Shown piece by piece: positions 46,897 through 59,861 of a DNA stretch of 64,000 nt (the stretch's first letter is position 1; every line of letters begins with the position of its first letter). The stretch is taken from positions 43,420,408-43,484,407 of the forward strand of contig JAJKFL010000003.1 in assembly GCA_021186555.1 (NCBI GenBank), given 5' to 3'. Made by a program: the position numbers and the translations under genes. Source of the DNA: Reticulitermes speratus (taxonomy: Eukaryota; Arthropoda; Insecta; Blattodea; Rhinotermitidae). The notes under the pieces are model-generated. The model was not told where the DNA came from and made no database searches. It worked only from the letters and a program-made list of their open reading frames with translations.

Positions 46897-49295
46897 GTGT
46901 TTAATTTCTAAATTAATATCAAAATTAATTTCAAACCTTACTATTTTCCGTAAATGACACATGGCGGTGTAGAAGTCAAGTCCAAATGTGAGAGTAAATT
47001 AAGCTCATTATGTAACCAATTCATCATTCACGTTTTAAATTTTCAACCTCGCCTGTAGTAGTTCATTTTCACGTCTTGAAATTTTTCGCAAGACAGTTAC
47101 ATAATTAAAAATTGTTCCCGAAATGCCACAAAGTATCTTCAATTTTAAATAAAATTAATCCCATCTAACTTCAGTACGAAATGGTTTCCCTAAAACTTTA
47201 GAAGCTAGGGCCAACCACATAGGACCAAAGTTCTAACTAACATTTTAATAATATAAGAATATTAAGTAAAACCAGATATAGCATTAACCTAGTGAATTTA
47301 TTTTGCGGCAGGAACTGATCAATATAATCAAATGACTCCAAAATGCACGTGGGCTATACGATGATTAAAAGAACAGGCTCAGAACGAGATTCTTAACGTA
47401 AACCGTTTTGTTTTGAAAAGTTATTGGGAACGGGACACGTGGGCTGGTCGAAAGAAAAATTAGTGTTCAGAAAGTAGAAACGGGATGGAATCTTGAAATT
47501 GATGTACGACTACATTAGAGAGGATAATATGAAGGTGTGTTGAGCGTTGACAGTCTTGCCTGGAAGAATAACCTGTTTAAATTATGTCTAACCAAGCGGT
47601 ACTGTTAGGCCTTGACTGTTTACCCCCAAGTGATTAGATGATTAAATTTTGTAATTTGATTGGTGTGATGCATTGTTCATAAAAATTATTCTACAACAGT
47701 ATGTGGTGTTGCAGACACTAAACAGAAATTTATTTCGCCGCTCTGTTTAAACGTTAGTTCCCAGATATATTTCGAATAAGGTTTACTTACTGGACATCGA
47801 CTTTGAAGCAGTCTGTTACCTTCAAGCGTGCTAGATACCGCTTGCTGTCCTATTGTCGTAACACTGCACTGACTGGAGGCTTTCGGCACAGTCAAATGGC
47901 CCTCGGTACCGTTAGGAAGAACTGGCGTAAAGTTCGGAAAATATTTCGTAAAAGGCGCTAATATCTAGAGTAATTTCGTGTCTTGTACAGTTCATCAAAT
48001 ATTGTTAAGTGATTAATATAAATAAAAAATGGGACATGTTGCATGAGTTGACAAACGCTTGCAAAAAAAAGTTTAGACAGTGTGAACAGAAAGTCTCTTG
48101 GGATTCCTAAACGTAGATGCCAGGATAGTACTAAAGTGTATGTTACCTAAACAGACTGAGGATGCGTACTGGACTTACTTGGCTCAGGATAAATCCAGCC
48201 ATATGATTTTGTGAACGCGGCAATAAAGTTTTAGTTTTTGTAAAAGTTGATTTTTTGACCAGTTGAAAGACTACATATTTTAAACACAAATATTTCCATG
48301 GACTTAACCATTATAACGAAAATTTGGTTTCTCGTGGAACAAGATATTCCATAGCTCGCAGCCCTAAATTTATCATAATGAAGCCCAGCTAAAATAGGCC
48401 ACTGGATCTGTTTCAGTCGCATTGCAAATTTATAAGTCGTGTATTTATCCGCGAAAGGAAAATATTCGATTACGACACAAACACTGAATCAGAGAATAAG
48501 AAACGCGTGTTCTGTTGGAATTGATCGTAAAATCAGTAAAAGCAGCTTACAAACATGATACGTGCATGTTTAGTGCTAGGTTTCTTTTTCTTAAGCCTGC
48601 AAACTGCAACATTTGGTTGGGCGTCAAGATTAAGAGCACATAACCATTTTCGCTAATTATTTCCACGTTTTTTTTAGCTTGAGCCTTCTTGTTGATGCTT
48701 TTTTTTAATTTTAATGTGTAACACGGGGCACATTAATCTTTATTCGAAATGAAGTGGCAGTTCTCTTTGTATTGTGCAGTTCATGTAGAGGATGACACAC
48801 ACATTTATATACTAACAGTCTTTCTGTTGTGTGTTTGTGTGAAGATTGGTTGGTTGATTGATGGATGTGTAGGTGGGTAGATGGACGAGTGACTAACAGG
48901 GCATTATTTGTGTTGTGCATGCGAAATGTACCTTCCATTACACAAAATGTATGGCCGGCAAATAATTTATATCCTTTCATATGAATTGCACAGAACAAAC
49001 AATTGCCACAGTCATCATTACGAATTCAAATTTCATGCCTCTTTCAAAACGTACTGCATAAACGACATCAGAGTATGTTGGTGACCAACATTACAAGTAC
49101 GGTGCCCCTGTAAATGTCACACTACCTCATTTCTATTACAAATTATCTTGTGTTACTGAAGCCTAAATAATTAAGACCTGGATTATAGATGAACCAATGT
49201 ATTAACTACAAGGGGTACAATCCTTCTGGAGGAGGCACTAGTCGCTCAACTCCACAAATGTCTGCCATTATGGAATCCAAAGGGCCACTATCATG
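46897..49295. other. Intergenic, nothing recognised
   Basis: No gene, RNA or repeat was identified. Short open frames here lack recognisable motifs. Confidence 0.5.
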
Positions 49296-49511
49296 AAAGA
49301 TTCATGTCTTCTATTATGCTACTTTATCGACTGGTAAATGGCTACCGACGTTTCGAAGGATTGTAGTGCCTTTTTCAGTTTTAACATTCCTAGAAGGATC
49401 AACTTTGTAGGACTGCTCTTCCCTGAATTTGAAGGTGATACATTTCTTCGAAACGTCTGTAACCATTTACCATTAAACATGGCGTAATATCCCAGAATAC
49501 TTGAATCTTTA
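49296..49511. repeat. Fold-back repeat with GAAACGTC boxes in both arms
   Basis: The left arm 49296-49380 and the right arm 49423-49511 are imperfect inverted repeats ending in AAAGATTCATG and CTTGAATCTTT. Each contains TTCGAAACGTC: minus strand around 49357-49347 and plus strand 49447-49457. CTGAAAA or CTGAATT lies about 22 bases upstream. The arrangement parallels 35230-35418, so both may descend from related elements; the hammerhead-like core is badly eroded. Confidence 0.6.
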
Positions 49512-50349
49512 TACCTCACGTTGTGGAAACCTCAAATCTATAACCGCATCCACAAAAACCCAGAAAAAAAATGAAAAGTCTGTACGAAAGGAATTGTATG
49601 TACAGTCGGTTATCTCTCATCTCCAATGTTCTTATTTACAAACTGCGTTTCTCTAAGACCTGAACGGTTCACCACATTGTATTTGATGTAATTGTACCCA
49701 TCCGAGAAGCCAAACGCCTGAATTATGAAAAATGAAAAATTTTCTCGAAATGTTATGTAAGTTATGAAAATGTCTTCAATTTATAAAGAGTTCTTTCCAT
49801 ATATGATACCAAGGGTCTGGAAAAACTCTTGCTTACCCTATTTCATACGTAAAAAAAGATACGAGACACTTTGTCATAGGCCTATACGTACATGTGCAAA
49901 TGTTGGCGCTGTCTTTATGCAAGTCTCATCTTTATTCAACGCCTTTATCAAAGGGATTTATGACATCACATTTGCTTCAGGGCTGATTGGAATGCATACT
50001 TCTGGCCGACCAGTATTGACGATATATAAACACTCAATACAAATACGTTTAATATTACAATTTGCTACAAATGTCATTACATTACATGCAAGAAGCCTGG
50101 ACTCGGTTCAGTCATTTGCAAGTAATGTGTATGTCTTTACAAAATACAATATATTGCACGAGGTAAAACGTACGTAATTCGAAATTAATTGGTGAAACAT
50201 ATTTTAATCATTTATTTATTGAAGGTCAGATCAATAATGTCTTAAGACCTTCATGCACGTAGACACCTACATTTTAATAGTAGATTTGTAACATTTTTGC
50301 TTTCTCGTTTTATACAATATTTTTGTGAATGTGATGAGGTTTACATAAA
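49512..50349. other. Intergenic, nothing recognised
   Basis: A 137-codon open frame at 49764-50177 shows no domain, signal or codon pattern that I can recognise as a gene. Confidence 0.45.
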
Positions 50350-50636
50350 AGCAAAAGCAATCCCATTACAGGCCTGGACAGGCCCTTAGGTTTCCAGGAG
50401 GTTGAGGCTCCCAGATTTCTAGACAATCGGCACATGAAGGTGGTAAGGTTGTCAGCCCTACGCACCGGCCGTCTTTACCCCCCAGGAAATACTCCTGGTA
50501 CTCATTTCTGTTAGAGGCTGAGTCGACCCCAGGGCCATGGTGCGACCGAAAGGATTATGTCACCATCGGGAATCGAACCCGCGACCTTCAAGCTTGTAGC
50601 GCAGTGCCTCAACCAACTGCGCTACCGCGTGCCCCG
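50350..50636 (-). mobile_element. tRNA-derived SINE, family D (full length)
   Basis: Minus-strand head: GGTAGCGCAGTTGG (A-box-like) and CGGGTTCGATTCCC (B box), with a body containing GGTAAAGACGGCCGGTGCGT and a tail ending in GGGATTGCTTTTGCTTTT. It is the best-preserved member of its family in the window. The head is close enough to a tRNA to be called as one by some software. Confidence 0.9.
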
Positions 50637-52526
50637 AGGTTTACATATTGAGTTTAAAAAATACCTAATAAAATTTACAAGTTCGGAGTGAAAGTGTTCG
50701 TGAGAAGTGAGTGTAGTGGTGAAAAATATAAATAGTGTCGAGGGATGTGGTTTTGAAAGTCGTCTGTAGTCCATCTTGGAAATAACCAGTATACGAGGAA
50801 AAGTGATTCGTTTTGTTTCCTATGCAAAATATAGGAGGTGAAAGTGCGTCTTTACGTGTAATTTCAGTGCAAAAAGTGAAAATAACAACAACAATAACAA
50901 CAACATAATCTTCCGCATCAGTATCATCTCAGCATAAGCTTCGACCACCACTTCCAGCTTCATTAACTGCAACACTCCATCGACCACGTCGTAACATCAG
51001 CAGGAGCAACAGTAACTTCAAAACGTCGCAGTAAAAGTAGGTGCTGATTTTTTTGTCCCCCCCGCTGTTTCTCGCTCAGTAAGGGTCGCTGGCTGAATCA
51101 TTTCGAATTACAACAGCCACTCCGTATCAGACGGTGTTTGGTGTGTTTTCGAGTCGTAGGGTTTTGTAGTGTGTAAGCGTCAAGTTGGCAGCCTGAATTT
51201 CGAAGACATCACTGCTTAATTAAGGAAGTGTTTTGCTGCCTCGTGTTATGTTGATTTTTGTGTTTTGCTGTGTACTCCCCCCCCCCCCCCCTCACAGTCA
51301 GCTGTTACGTCGCGATGTTAGGTTATCGTGAGGTTATGTAGTTAGGCAGGCAATTGTTTTAGATATAGTACCGTGCCAGTGTGCAGGGCCACATTGGTAG
51401 CGTAGTGTTTCGGCAGGCTGCAGAAAACTTGACACTCGTATGTTTCAGCCAGTGGCGGACGGAAGCAGCAGGTGGAGAGGTCGCAGAGAGACACATCAAA
51501 TTGATCGTAACACACGTCAGATTTTCACATTAAAAGTGTCCATGTGTTAATGTTCTGTGATGTACTCAGAAAAAAGGTACAACTCACAATAGATGATTTC
51601 TCATAAATATCTAAATTTTGTTTTATCGTGAGTTTATTTGATTAAAACGCCTCTTCCATTTCGAGGTTTTGCTCATGTGTAAGTGGTGGCCTCTTCTGCA
51701 TAGAACTGATTTGCACACACCAGGGTACAGAGTTCACACGTTTGTATTTGTCATTTGTTTTTCAAATGGTGAAGTGACGTACAACTCTTACCTACCTACT
51801 TTCCCGTAATGTAAGGTAGATGCGTCAACAACACAAAATCTGACAGAAGACATTTCAGATCATATTCCTTCCTTATATGACGAATTTTTAAATTACATTA
51901 AAAAATCCATCACTACAATAAAGCCTACATTCAACGCAATTTTGTGGTGTTTATGAAAGATATGGTGATGCATCTACACCATAAGTGTTGTGTGCACTCA
52001 GTTCTTCCCTTAGCTCCTAGAGCAAAGCAGCCCGCTCTCCATTTTCATACATGCAATCGATACAAGATACAGCGAAGAAAGCATCTGATAGGTTGTCATA
52101 TCAATATGAACACAGAACACTGGGCTGCGGAGCTCGCCCGGTTATTGGCAGCCGGAGGAGGCGAGCGGAGTGGACCTAACATGTTGTTGTGGCTTCTGTT
52201 CTCGTTCATGTTAGGTTTGCGTGGAGGGTGGGGGGAAACTGTGTTATGTCTGAACGTGTCAGAAACTGCTCGCATGTTACGGGACGCTGCGTGAGCCAAC
52301 AATGCCAATTGCGCATTGGTTGCTGTGCAAAGCCAAGCGCTTGGAATTCGCTAGACTGTTCAGGATGAGCTACACATTTGATTCCAGGAAGAGGACTGAA
52401 ACATGTTAAGTGCTGTTTTAAAATTCTAAACATTTTTGATGGGAAATTTTCACATTTTCATCGTCTTCATTCACTGAAAGGACGATAAATTTCATATACA
52501 AATAAATTTCGTTTTAATTTCAAAAC
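50637..52526. other. Unassigned region with raised CpG
   Basis: 50,640-51,540 has more CpG and GC than its surroundings and no long open frame; it could be a promoter and non-coding first exon, but I cannot show this. A 15-base C run lies at 51277-51291. A short frame at 52084-52294 encodes a hydrophobic stretch (MLLWLLFSFMLGLRGGWG) of unknown meaning. Confidence 0.35.
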
Positions 52527-53530
52527 ACTTTGGCCCCGACAAGCTGCAGCTCTTCCACGTTTTCTTTTTTTCTCTGTTGTCTCCTCAAAATGTTATAGGC
52601 GTGCGCGGAAGGGGGGGGGGGGGTACTAGATTGTTTGTTAGGATTTTCTGGATCAGCTGCAACTTGCATTAGAAAAAGAGGACACTAATCTGGAGACCTA
52701 TTTGTCTCGAGTTTTAAATGCTTTTGGCAAATGTCCTCAACGCACTAAACAAATGTGATATTCTAATGTTCTGATTGAATTGTTTCAGTTTGAATTCGGC
52801 TCATTTAAGCGGAGTGACATCTGTGGACAAGTTTCTAGTCTCGCTGCAGTCTGAAAACTTCTGGCATTAGCAAGCTGCAACTCTTCCAACCTAATTAGAT
52901 AGGTTATAAGTTATTCTTCTAAATCTGTAGGTCTGCGGGGGGGGGGGGGGGGGGACCAGGCCATTTGTTAGGAAATTCTGGATCAGTTGCAGCCTGGAAT
53001 AGAAACCGAGGACCGCTGAATTTTTATATGTCCCGGAGAAGTATTTATCTCCAATTTCAAAATATTCATTTGGCTGAAAGTCCTCAAATCTACTAACAAT
53101 TAACTATGTGGTATTCTAATGTTCTGATTGAATTGTTTCAGACTGAAATCAGCTTATCTCAGCGGAGTGACATCTGTGGACAAGTTTCTCGTCTCACTGC
53201 AGTCTGAAAACTTTTGGCACCAGCAAGCTGCAACTCTTCCAACCTAACTGGATAGGTTATATTCTTCTAAATCTGTAGGACTGCGGGGGGGGGGGGGGGG
53301 GGGGACCAGGCCATTTTTGAGGAAATTCTGGATCAGTTGCAGCCTGCAATTGAAAAGAGGACCGCTATGTTATTAAATGTCCTGGAGAAGTATCTATCTC
53401 CACTTTCGGAATATTCATTTGGCAGAAGGTCCTCACCTTTACTAAAAACTATGTGGTATTCTAAAGTTCTGCTTAATTTGTTTCAGATGACAGTCAGCTT
53501 ATCTCGCCAAAATGGCAAATATAAACCACT
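52527..53530 (+). repeat. Three tandem copies of a ~360-bp repeat with G tracts
   Basis: The copies start near 52527, 52861 and 53216; the last is truncated. Shared blocks are GCAAGCTGCA, then a G tract, then TTCTGGATCAG and GAGTGACATCTGTGGACAAG (first two copies), with TTCTAATGTTCTGATTGAA or a close relative before TTGTTTCAG. The G tracts are 13 (52611-52623), 18 (52937-52954) and 20 (53285-53304) long. After the G tract copies 1 and 3 each keep an open frame starting LDQLQ, suggesting an ancestral coding piece. Confidence 0.85.
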
Positions 53531-56500
53531 TTGTGAGGAAAATAAATGAATGAACAATTTTGCGGTTTTTTTCTTCCGCATAAGGGCTGAAATTTACTAA
53601 TCAACGTGTTTTCTCTTTCAGGTCTACTAATCTTTCCCCCTCCTGGCCCTGTGGCTCATCTTGCCGAGGGGATGTAACAAGGAAAGACGCATGGCTGCTA
53701 AATTATTTTGCCTTCACGCAGTATTTGTTTTATCAGAATTCTGGTTCTGAAAATACATTCAAAAAGAAAATGTTAACGGAATAGATAAATATTTCCGAAA
53801 ACAAATTTTGGAGCAAATATACCCCTATCAAATCTCAACGCGTTACAGATCATATCGTAAATTTTTAATAAATGCGTAGGCTTAATTGCCAGGCTCAGAT
53901 ATGCCATCGCCAGCAAAGTAAAGTTTATGAAAGCCGAAATTCTAATGGATCAGTACTTGTCGCTGTAAATGATCTATATAAATTAAGCTAAAATAACTTG
54001 AAAGTATGTTTACGGACCTCTAATATTCATACCACAGGCTGCGAGCGACAACGTTACGTGCATGCAGCAGTCACTCTGACGCGTACAAGATTTTTGACGT
54101 AAAACGTCTTACATTTCGGTACACATAGGTGGGTCACCTAGGCGCTCGCGGTGTCAGACTTTCGCGTTACCTACGTTTCTTCACAGTGCTCCGCGCCTAC
54201 TGCGACTAGAGCAGTGAACGATACATAGTTTGAAAGGTAAGGAATATGCCTACACGCTAAAAAAAGAATAATCGAAAAATCTTGAAATCTGCCAAAATGG
54301 CTGCCATGTCAAAATCACCTACGATTTTCACACTCTCACCATCTAACTTCTTACATTTCGGTACACTTAGGTGGGTCACCTCGGCGCTGTTTTTTTACAG
54401 GTTCACGATGCCGAGACTAATGCACAAAAGCAAGAAAAATACCGAAAACGGAAGAAGGAGGCAGAGGAGGGTTCACAGAGGCCGAAAAAAATTCGAAAAA
54501 AGATCGCCAACATTCAACTTGTCGGCGTGACGTTTTACGTACAATTTGCGGTTCAGTCGTAGCTTGAAACACCGAATTCTTTTTTTCCATTTAATAGTAA
54601 AGGAACTTTTTATTTTAATAATTACATTTATACAAGCTAGTTGGAAAAGACAGAGTTCGCTTTTCAGCTGTAGCATATATTTACGTCTACTAGCTGATCT
54701 AATATATTTTTTGTCATGTTGTCATCGGAAAACAATTGTGGCCTTTTAACCGGGAATATTTTCGATTCTTCTCCTGTGTATGAGTCCTTTGGCTAAACAG
54801 GGTCCAAACTACAGCACAATAAATTTGTAAATTACGTGTTTAAGTTTGATTTAATTTTGTTTCAGATGTGAACATCACAAGTTACAAGGTTTTTTATGGA
54901 TATTAAAGATAATCCAAAAAAAAAAATGGAACAGCTTGCAGCATAACTGAATATAATAATTTACCATGCTTTGTAAGATCACTCTCAAAATTTGAATCTA
55001 CACTACATGGCGATTAGGGGATATATAAGACGTCCTTGGAAGTGCCTTCAGTTAGTCATGTAAGTGTCTGTTTATTTTAGTATATCTGCATGTAGCCAAT
55101 ATTCAATATTCGTATTTATGTACTCCCATAAAGGCAGCGTCAATTGTAAAAGTGACTTACAAGAAGATTTGCATAAACTCAAGTTTACTCAGGTAAAAAA
55201 TATGCCTTCGTAATTTGATCCATTGCTTTCAGTATGTCTGGGTATTATACTTTCTGATTGTCACTAAAAATTACATTTCTGAGCATTACTTTTTTTCAAA
55301 TTTTGCAAGATGTCGCGTTTATTCATAATTACAGAAAGTTAAATTATTTGTACTCTTGGTTCCTTAATTACGTAGTCTATAATTCACGAATACATGCATT
55401 AATGTGCTTTGTATGTGAATTTAAAATAAATTGCATTCTTACATATTTCTCTACAGTCTGTATTTACAAATCAATTTTCCGTTTTTCTGGAACACTTTGT
55501 CAAAGTGTTCTCTTAATATTTGTCCCATTTATACATATGTTTTAAATATATTAGCTTCCCAAATTCAACAATAAATTTGTGACACAAAATTTACATAATC
55601 CTAGACACTATGTTAATATGAATATTCTTGTGTGGAAGATAAATGTGCAGAAGGACAAGACTTAAATTTCATTCGTTAACGCAAAATATTAAAGCAAAAT
55701 CAGATACAGCGCCCAACACACAGCCGTAAATTGCTTGCAAAGTGTCGAGTCTAATAGTGCCAATTGTTTCAGGTCCCTTCAGCTCAGTGCTGTCTCTTCA
55801 TCCGGGGACTGTAACCAGTGCAGTTGATGTAGCGCCTTTGAATAAAGCAAGAACTGACATCCCTCAAGATTTGCCAGTCATAACAGGTCCACACAGCTTC
55901 ATGTCCTTCATTCTAGCTTCGGTTTACACAGGACACTTGGAAGATAATGCAGACAAGAGGGGCATGAAAAGAATCCTCAGTATTGTCCAGCCAAATATTT
56001 TGCTTTATGTTGCATAATTTTAAGTGCCATTTAAATGTAAAAGTCCTAAATGAACTTTTGCTATATATTTGAACCTTTGGTTTTAATAAAACACGATAAT
56101 TCAGCGTGTACTCAGCACTGTTTAAATTTATAATACCATGGCGTATTTTGTCAGCGATGTTCTAGTAAAGAATTGTCTTCAAGATTTCGCCTGGAGAGAA
56201 TTCAGTAAAATGCTGGGCTGACAGCCGAGTTAGGTGGTTCAAATCAACCCATGTTTCAGAGACCGGCCCCGCCTCCGTCATCAGGATTTTGGTGTCTTTG
56301 ATGATGGAGATGGAGTATATTCATATTTTCTGTTGATTCGAAACATCGGATGCTACTGTCAGCCCGAGAAGATTTTATTGAATTCCGGTACAGGTTTTTC
56401 AAGACAGTCAGTCAACTGAGAATGGAAGAGTGGGGCCTTCAGAATGAAAATAAGCAGTTTCGACTATTGCATGCGATGTTCAGGAAGCTGAAGTAAATAT

Positions 56501-57765
56501 CAAGTATGTTTAATTAAGAAGTACTCAAGTGCCTATTTGAAATCTCGGCCAGTCTCTAAGCCATTCAGACAGCGCTTTGTCGCTCTATACCGCAGTTTCT
56601 CTCCAGGCAAACGCTCGAATAGTGCCTTCATATAAGCTACGGACGTCTCCTTCCTCGTAACTTACCATTTGCGTATCATTGAACGCTACATAACTTTTCT
56701 AGTTTAAACAGCGTGGCGACATAACCGATAAATAAGGAAGACACAACCAGCCGTTGGACAGAATATGAAAAAAAGTTTTAACAGTTTTTCGCCGAAACAA
56801 CTGATGTCCGCTCATATTTCCCGTCCCTCCATCCCCAACTGCATCTTCAAGTTGACCCATTTTGTTGGTTTCATTGCCGGTATTTAAAAGTTTCTTATTT
56901 CCTTAATTTCTACCGCTACAAATACGACATGGAAGACGTACGAACTTGTTAGGGGAGTCTGACAGTTGCGTCCCCTAATTTCGAGTCCTGAAATAATGTA
57001 TGGTAACAGAAAAAGTGTGCAACTTTCCTCAGGGTCGTGAACATTGTGACAATTATGCAGACTGGACTTCCTTTTTGAGCTAATGGAACGTCCGTGCAGA
57101 CAGCTGAGCCAGCAGTAAAGTACTGCAGACAGGCAAACGCAGCTATGTTGAGCTAGCGGTACAATACTACAGACAGGACACCACATTCCTTCGCTGTATG
57201 TTTGGATACCATTTATCTGATTGTACTTGTACTTCGATGTCAAGTGGAAAGGCGGGGAAAATGCGCTGAAAGGCAGTCTTCGTCTACCTGGACGTGATCT
57301 CATCTTGAGGTCAGAGGTAGCACCTTCCTCCGAAACCCCCGTGTCAACCCATAATCCTGCATGGTATTCAAATCCAGAAGATAATTTGTTTACACTCGTA
57401 ACTCTTGATGTGGAGGTTCACAGAGTTTGAAAAGAAATCCGGAACTAATTCGAGCTTGTAGAGAGCAAACCACGATACGCAGACCAAATGAGGCTCGTGA
57501 AGAAATGTAATCCGGCTTGCCCTCAACTGTATCCAGATAACATGACACGACCATTTATAAATTCTTTCTTTCTCATGTACAATATATTTACAAAATATAC
57601 AGTGCTATGTGTACAGCTGGAAGTGGAAATGTTGTTTGAGCGCGGTTAGCTACAGATTTGGTTTAATTAATGAGAGCTCCAGGATATCGTGTCGGACAGT
57701 TAAGTGATGTTCGTTTTACATCTATAGTTACGTCTGACAGCAAGAATAACCGATATTAATTTAAT
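53531..57765. other. Intergenic, nothing firmly recognised
   Basis: A ~40-bp block is repeated directly at about 54,110 and 54,351 (TACATTTCGGTACAC, then AGGTGGGTCACCT). Just after the second copy, NAQKQEKYRKRKKEAEE resembles a basic motif found in arthropod repeat-encoded proteins. A frame at 55742-56017 follows TTGTTTCAG and has AATAAA about 65 bases after its stop, so it might be a terminal exon, but its product is not recognisable. Confidence 0.4.
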
Positions 57766-57769
57766 ACAG

Positions 57770-57965
57770 GAGTGTCCAGACATTTTGGCAAGGGGCCACT
57801 GCTGTTATTGTGGGCTGGTTCGCGAGCCGCACGTGCAAAAACCACAATAAGTGGTATATCTTAAGAGCCTAAATTAATGCGCAATTTTTGTAGTATACAT
57901 GTAAGTTACAAATGTGGCCGCAGGCTGCATAATACAACCAGGAAGTTCGCAGGTTGGACACCCTA
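57770..57965 (+). mobile_element. hAT-like MITE (copy 1)
   Basis: The ends CAGGAGTGTCCAGAC and, reverse-complemented, AGGGTGTCCAACC form short terminal inverted repeats typical of hAT MITEs. The interior contains TTATTGTGGGCTGGTTCGCG. Copy 2 at 58455-58652 aligns along the full length. TAATTTA-type sequence on both sides may be an eroded target duplication. Confidence 0.7.
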
Positions 57966-58454
57966 ATTTATTAGCTTTTGGTGGTACCGACCGATCAAGT
58001 TGGCTCAGCAATAACGCTTCTAACTTTTGTATCAGGGAAGTTTCCAGTTCGAATCTCGGTTGGAACAGTATCCTGTATGAGATTTTCTTGGTATTTCTGA
58101 GTTTTTCGGTAATCGCACGGGTAGATTTCTATCTAATTAGGTCACGGCCAATTCCTACCGCATTCTTCCCAAGTGATTATTAATTTATCCTACAATTAGA
58201 AGCTTGGCCTCTATAGTGTGAGATAAGTGAAGCTCCTAAAGACTGGGATTGACCTGAATTGTGTTTAAAGATTCAGTTCGTACCGCTAAGTAAACACTCC
58301 GTATTGGTTATAAAAACAGTAATTTAATGCTGTACAGGAAAATGATCACTGTTTTTCCTGAGAACAGTATACAAGACGTAAATGCACTGCGTGGAGAGAA
58401 CGCAGATTTTTAAATATCAAACCTGGTGGTGCATAAAGCAACCAGTCAACTTTA
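57966..58454. other. Spacer between two MITE copies
   Basis: No gene or repeat was recognised. Confidence 0.5.
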
Positions 58455-58652
58455 AAGCAGGGTATCCAGACACTTTTTGGCAAAGGGCCACAACCGTTAT
58501 TGTGGGCTGGTTCGCGGGCCGCACATGTAAAAATCACAAGTGGTATACCTAACCGCCTAAATTGTGTAATTTTTATAGTACGTATAATTTACAAATATGG
58601 TCTCGGGCCGCATAACGCAACCTTGTGAGCCACGGGTCAGACACCCTTGTTT
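58455..58652 (+). mobile_element. hAT-like MITE (copy 2)
   Basis: Direct copy of the 57770-57965 element: GTATCCAGACAC at the left, TTATTGTGGGCTGGTTCGCG inside, and GTCAGACACCC at the right. Divergence from copy 1 points to independent insertions and not a local duplication. Confidence 0.7.
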
Positions 58653-59224
58653 GAAAGGGTTATATAAGTTGTAAATGAATAAATAAACGAACGGAAGTAT
58701 GGAAAATTTAAAGCAAGACTCCGACCAGTGGTCGTTTAAAATTGTGACCATGTGGCTACAAGCGAGCAGGACTACAATATTATCAGGAGATTAGCGGCAA
58801 AACCACGAGATCGCAACAGTAACATACGGTACGAACGAAACGTCGTTTTTTGTGACGCAGCTTCCGGGGTCACGACATCAGATACCGCGCGACGCAGAAT
58901 TTAGTGACGTCATCGATGATCTCATATGCCCGGATTCCGATGATAAATACCCCACCCACCCAACCACCAACCCACGCAACATAGACTTCGCATTTCCATC
59001 ATATGCCTTGTGGAAGTTCGTTACAGCATACCACGACTTCCCTGCATTCATCATCCCCTGTCACCTACCACCCACGTAAAACAGTGCTGTTAAAAACTCT
59101 TAGCAATGAGGTTCTTTCAACAGCAACATCGCTCCATGATAGTAGACTACGTTCCCCTGTCTGCCAATTCGTTATCATCCTGTTTATAATCTGCCAGTCG
59201 CGCATGCGCCGTTACACTAACGTA
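58653..59224. other. Intergenic, nothing recognised
   Basis: No supported gene or repeat. Confidence 0.5.
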
Positions 59225-59480
59225 TCAGTTCATATCTTTAGTTGGATACGGGATTGGCGATGGGGGGTTCGAATTCCGGCAGGGGTAAGAGATGTTTCTC
59301 CAAAACCTCCACACCGGCTCTGAGGCCAACCAAAGGAGGGCGCTATTTCTCTTCGGGGTAAAGCGGCCGGTGCGTGATGCTCGACATTCCATCTAGTGCC
59401 GAGGTTAAGGATGGTTGGAGCTATAGCTCCATCTCCCATATGCCTTAATCGCACGTACAGGGACAACTTTGCGTTTTTTG
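59225..59480 (+). mobile_element. tRNA-derived SINE, family E (copy 1)
   Basis: An eroded tRNA-like head with GGGTTCGAATTCCGG, then a body with GGGGTAAAGCGGCCGGTGCG, GTGCCGAGGTTAAGGATG, AGCTATAGCTCCATCTC and the end ACAGGGACAAC. The body matches 59862-60125. Confidence 0.75.
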
Positions 59481-59861
59481 CGATTACTGTCGCCGCTTCA
59501 AACGAGCAGAGGTTATACAAAGGATACCAGGAGATGCAGCACTATGAAACAACAAAGGAAACCTTTTTTTTTTTAATTGTGCTACCTAAGTCAGATTTTC
59601 GTTCCTTTTACAATTATAACATGACATCATGTTACCACTTTCGAACATACACAACATACAGTGTCCTATTTGCAGCCCTCTTCTTATACCCCCGTTCTCC
59701 GCAACACGCATTTCACGCGCCTGCGTATAAGTTATATGTATTTTATGCGGATTCGACAACTTTAACACATAGCTCGCGTTCAGAATGTCATTTCATTTCA
59801 AATACCACTTTCCTTTAAAATATGTTTTACTTTTCTTTCATTTCTTCTTACAAAGAACCAA

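Noticed and set aside
49764..50177. 137-codon open frame
   Set aside because: Composition looks like random AT-rich DNA and no motif is seen.
50575..50636. tRNA-like sequence with A and B boxes
   Set aside because: It is continuous with a SINE body and has family members elsewhere; no independent tRNA gene is supported. The same applies to the heads at 1150-1222, 41600-41672, 46810-46896 and 63252-63335.
52084..52294. Short hydrophobic frame as a secreted peptide gene
   Set aside because: No upstream evidence, no homologue I recognise and no clear gene structure; kept only as a note.
55742..56017. Frame after TTGTTTCAG with a downstream AATAAA as a terminal exon
   Set aside because: No recognisable domain and no matching upstream exon; plausible but unsupported.
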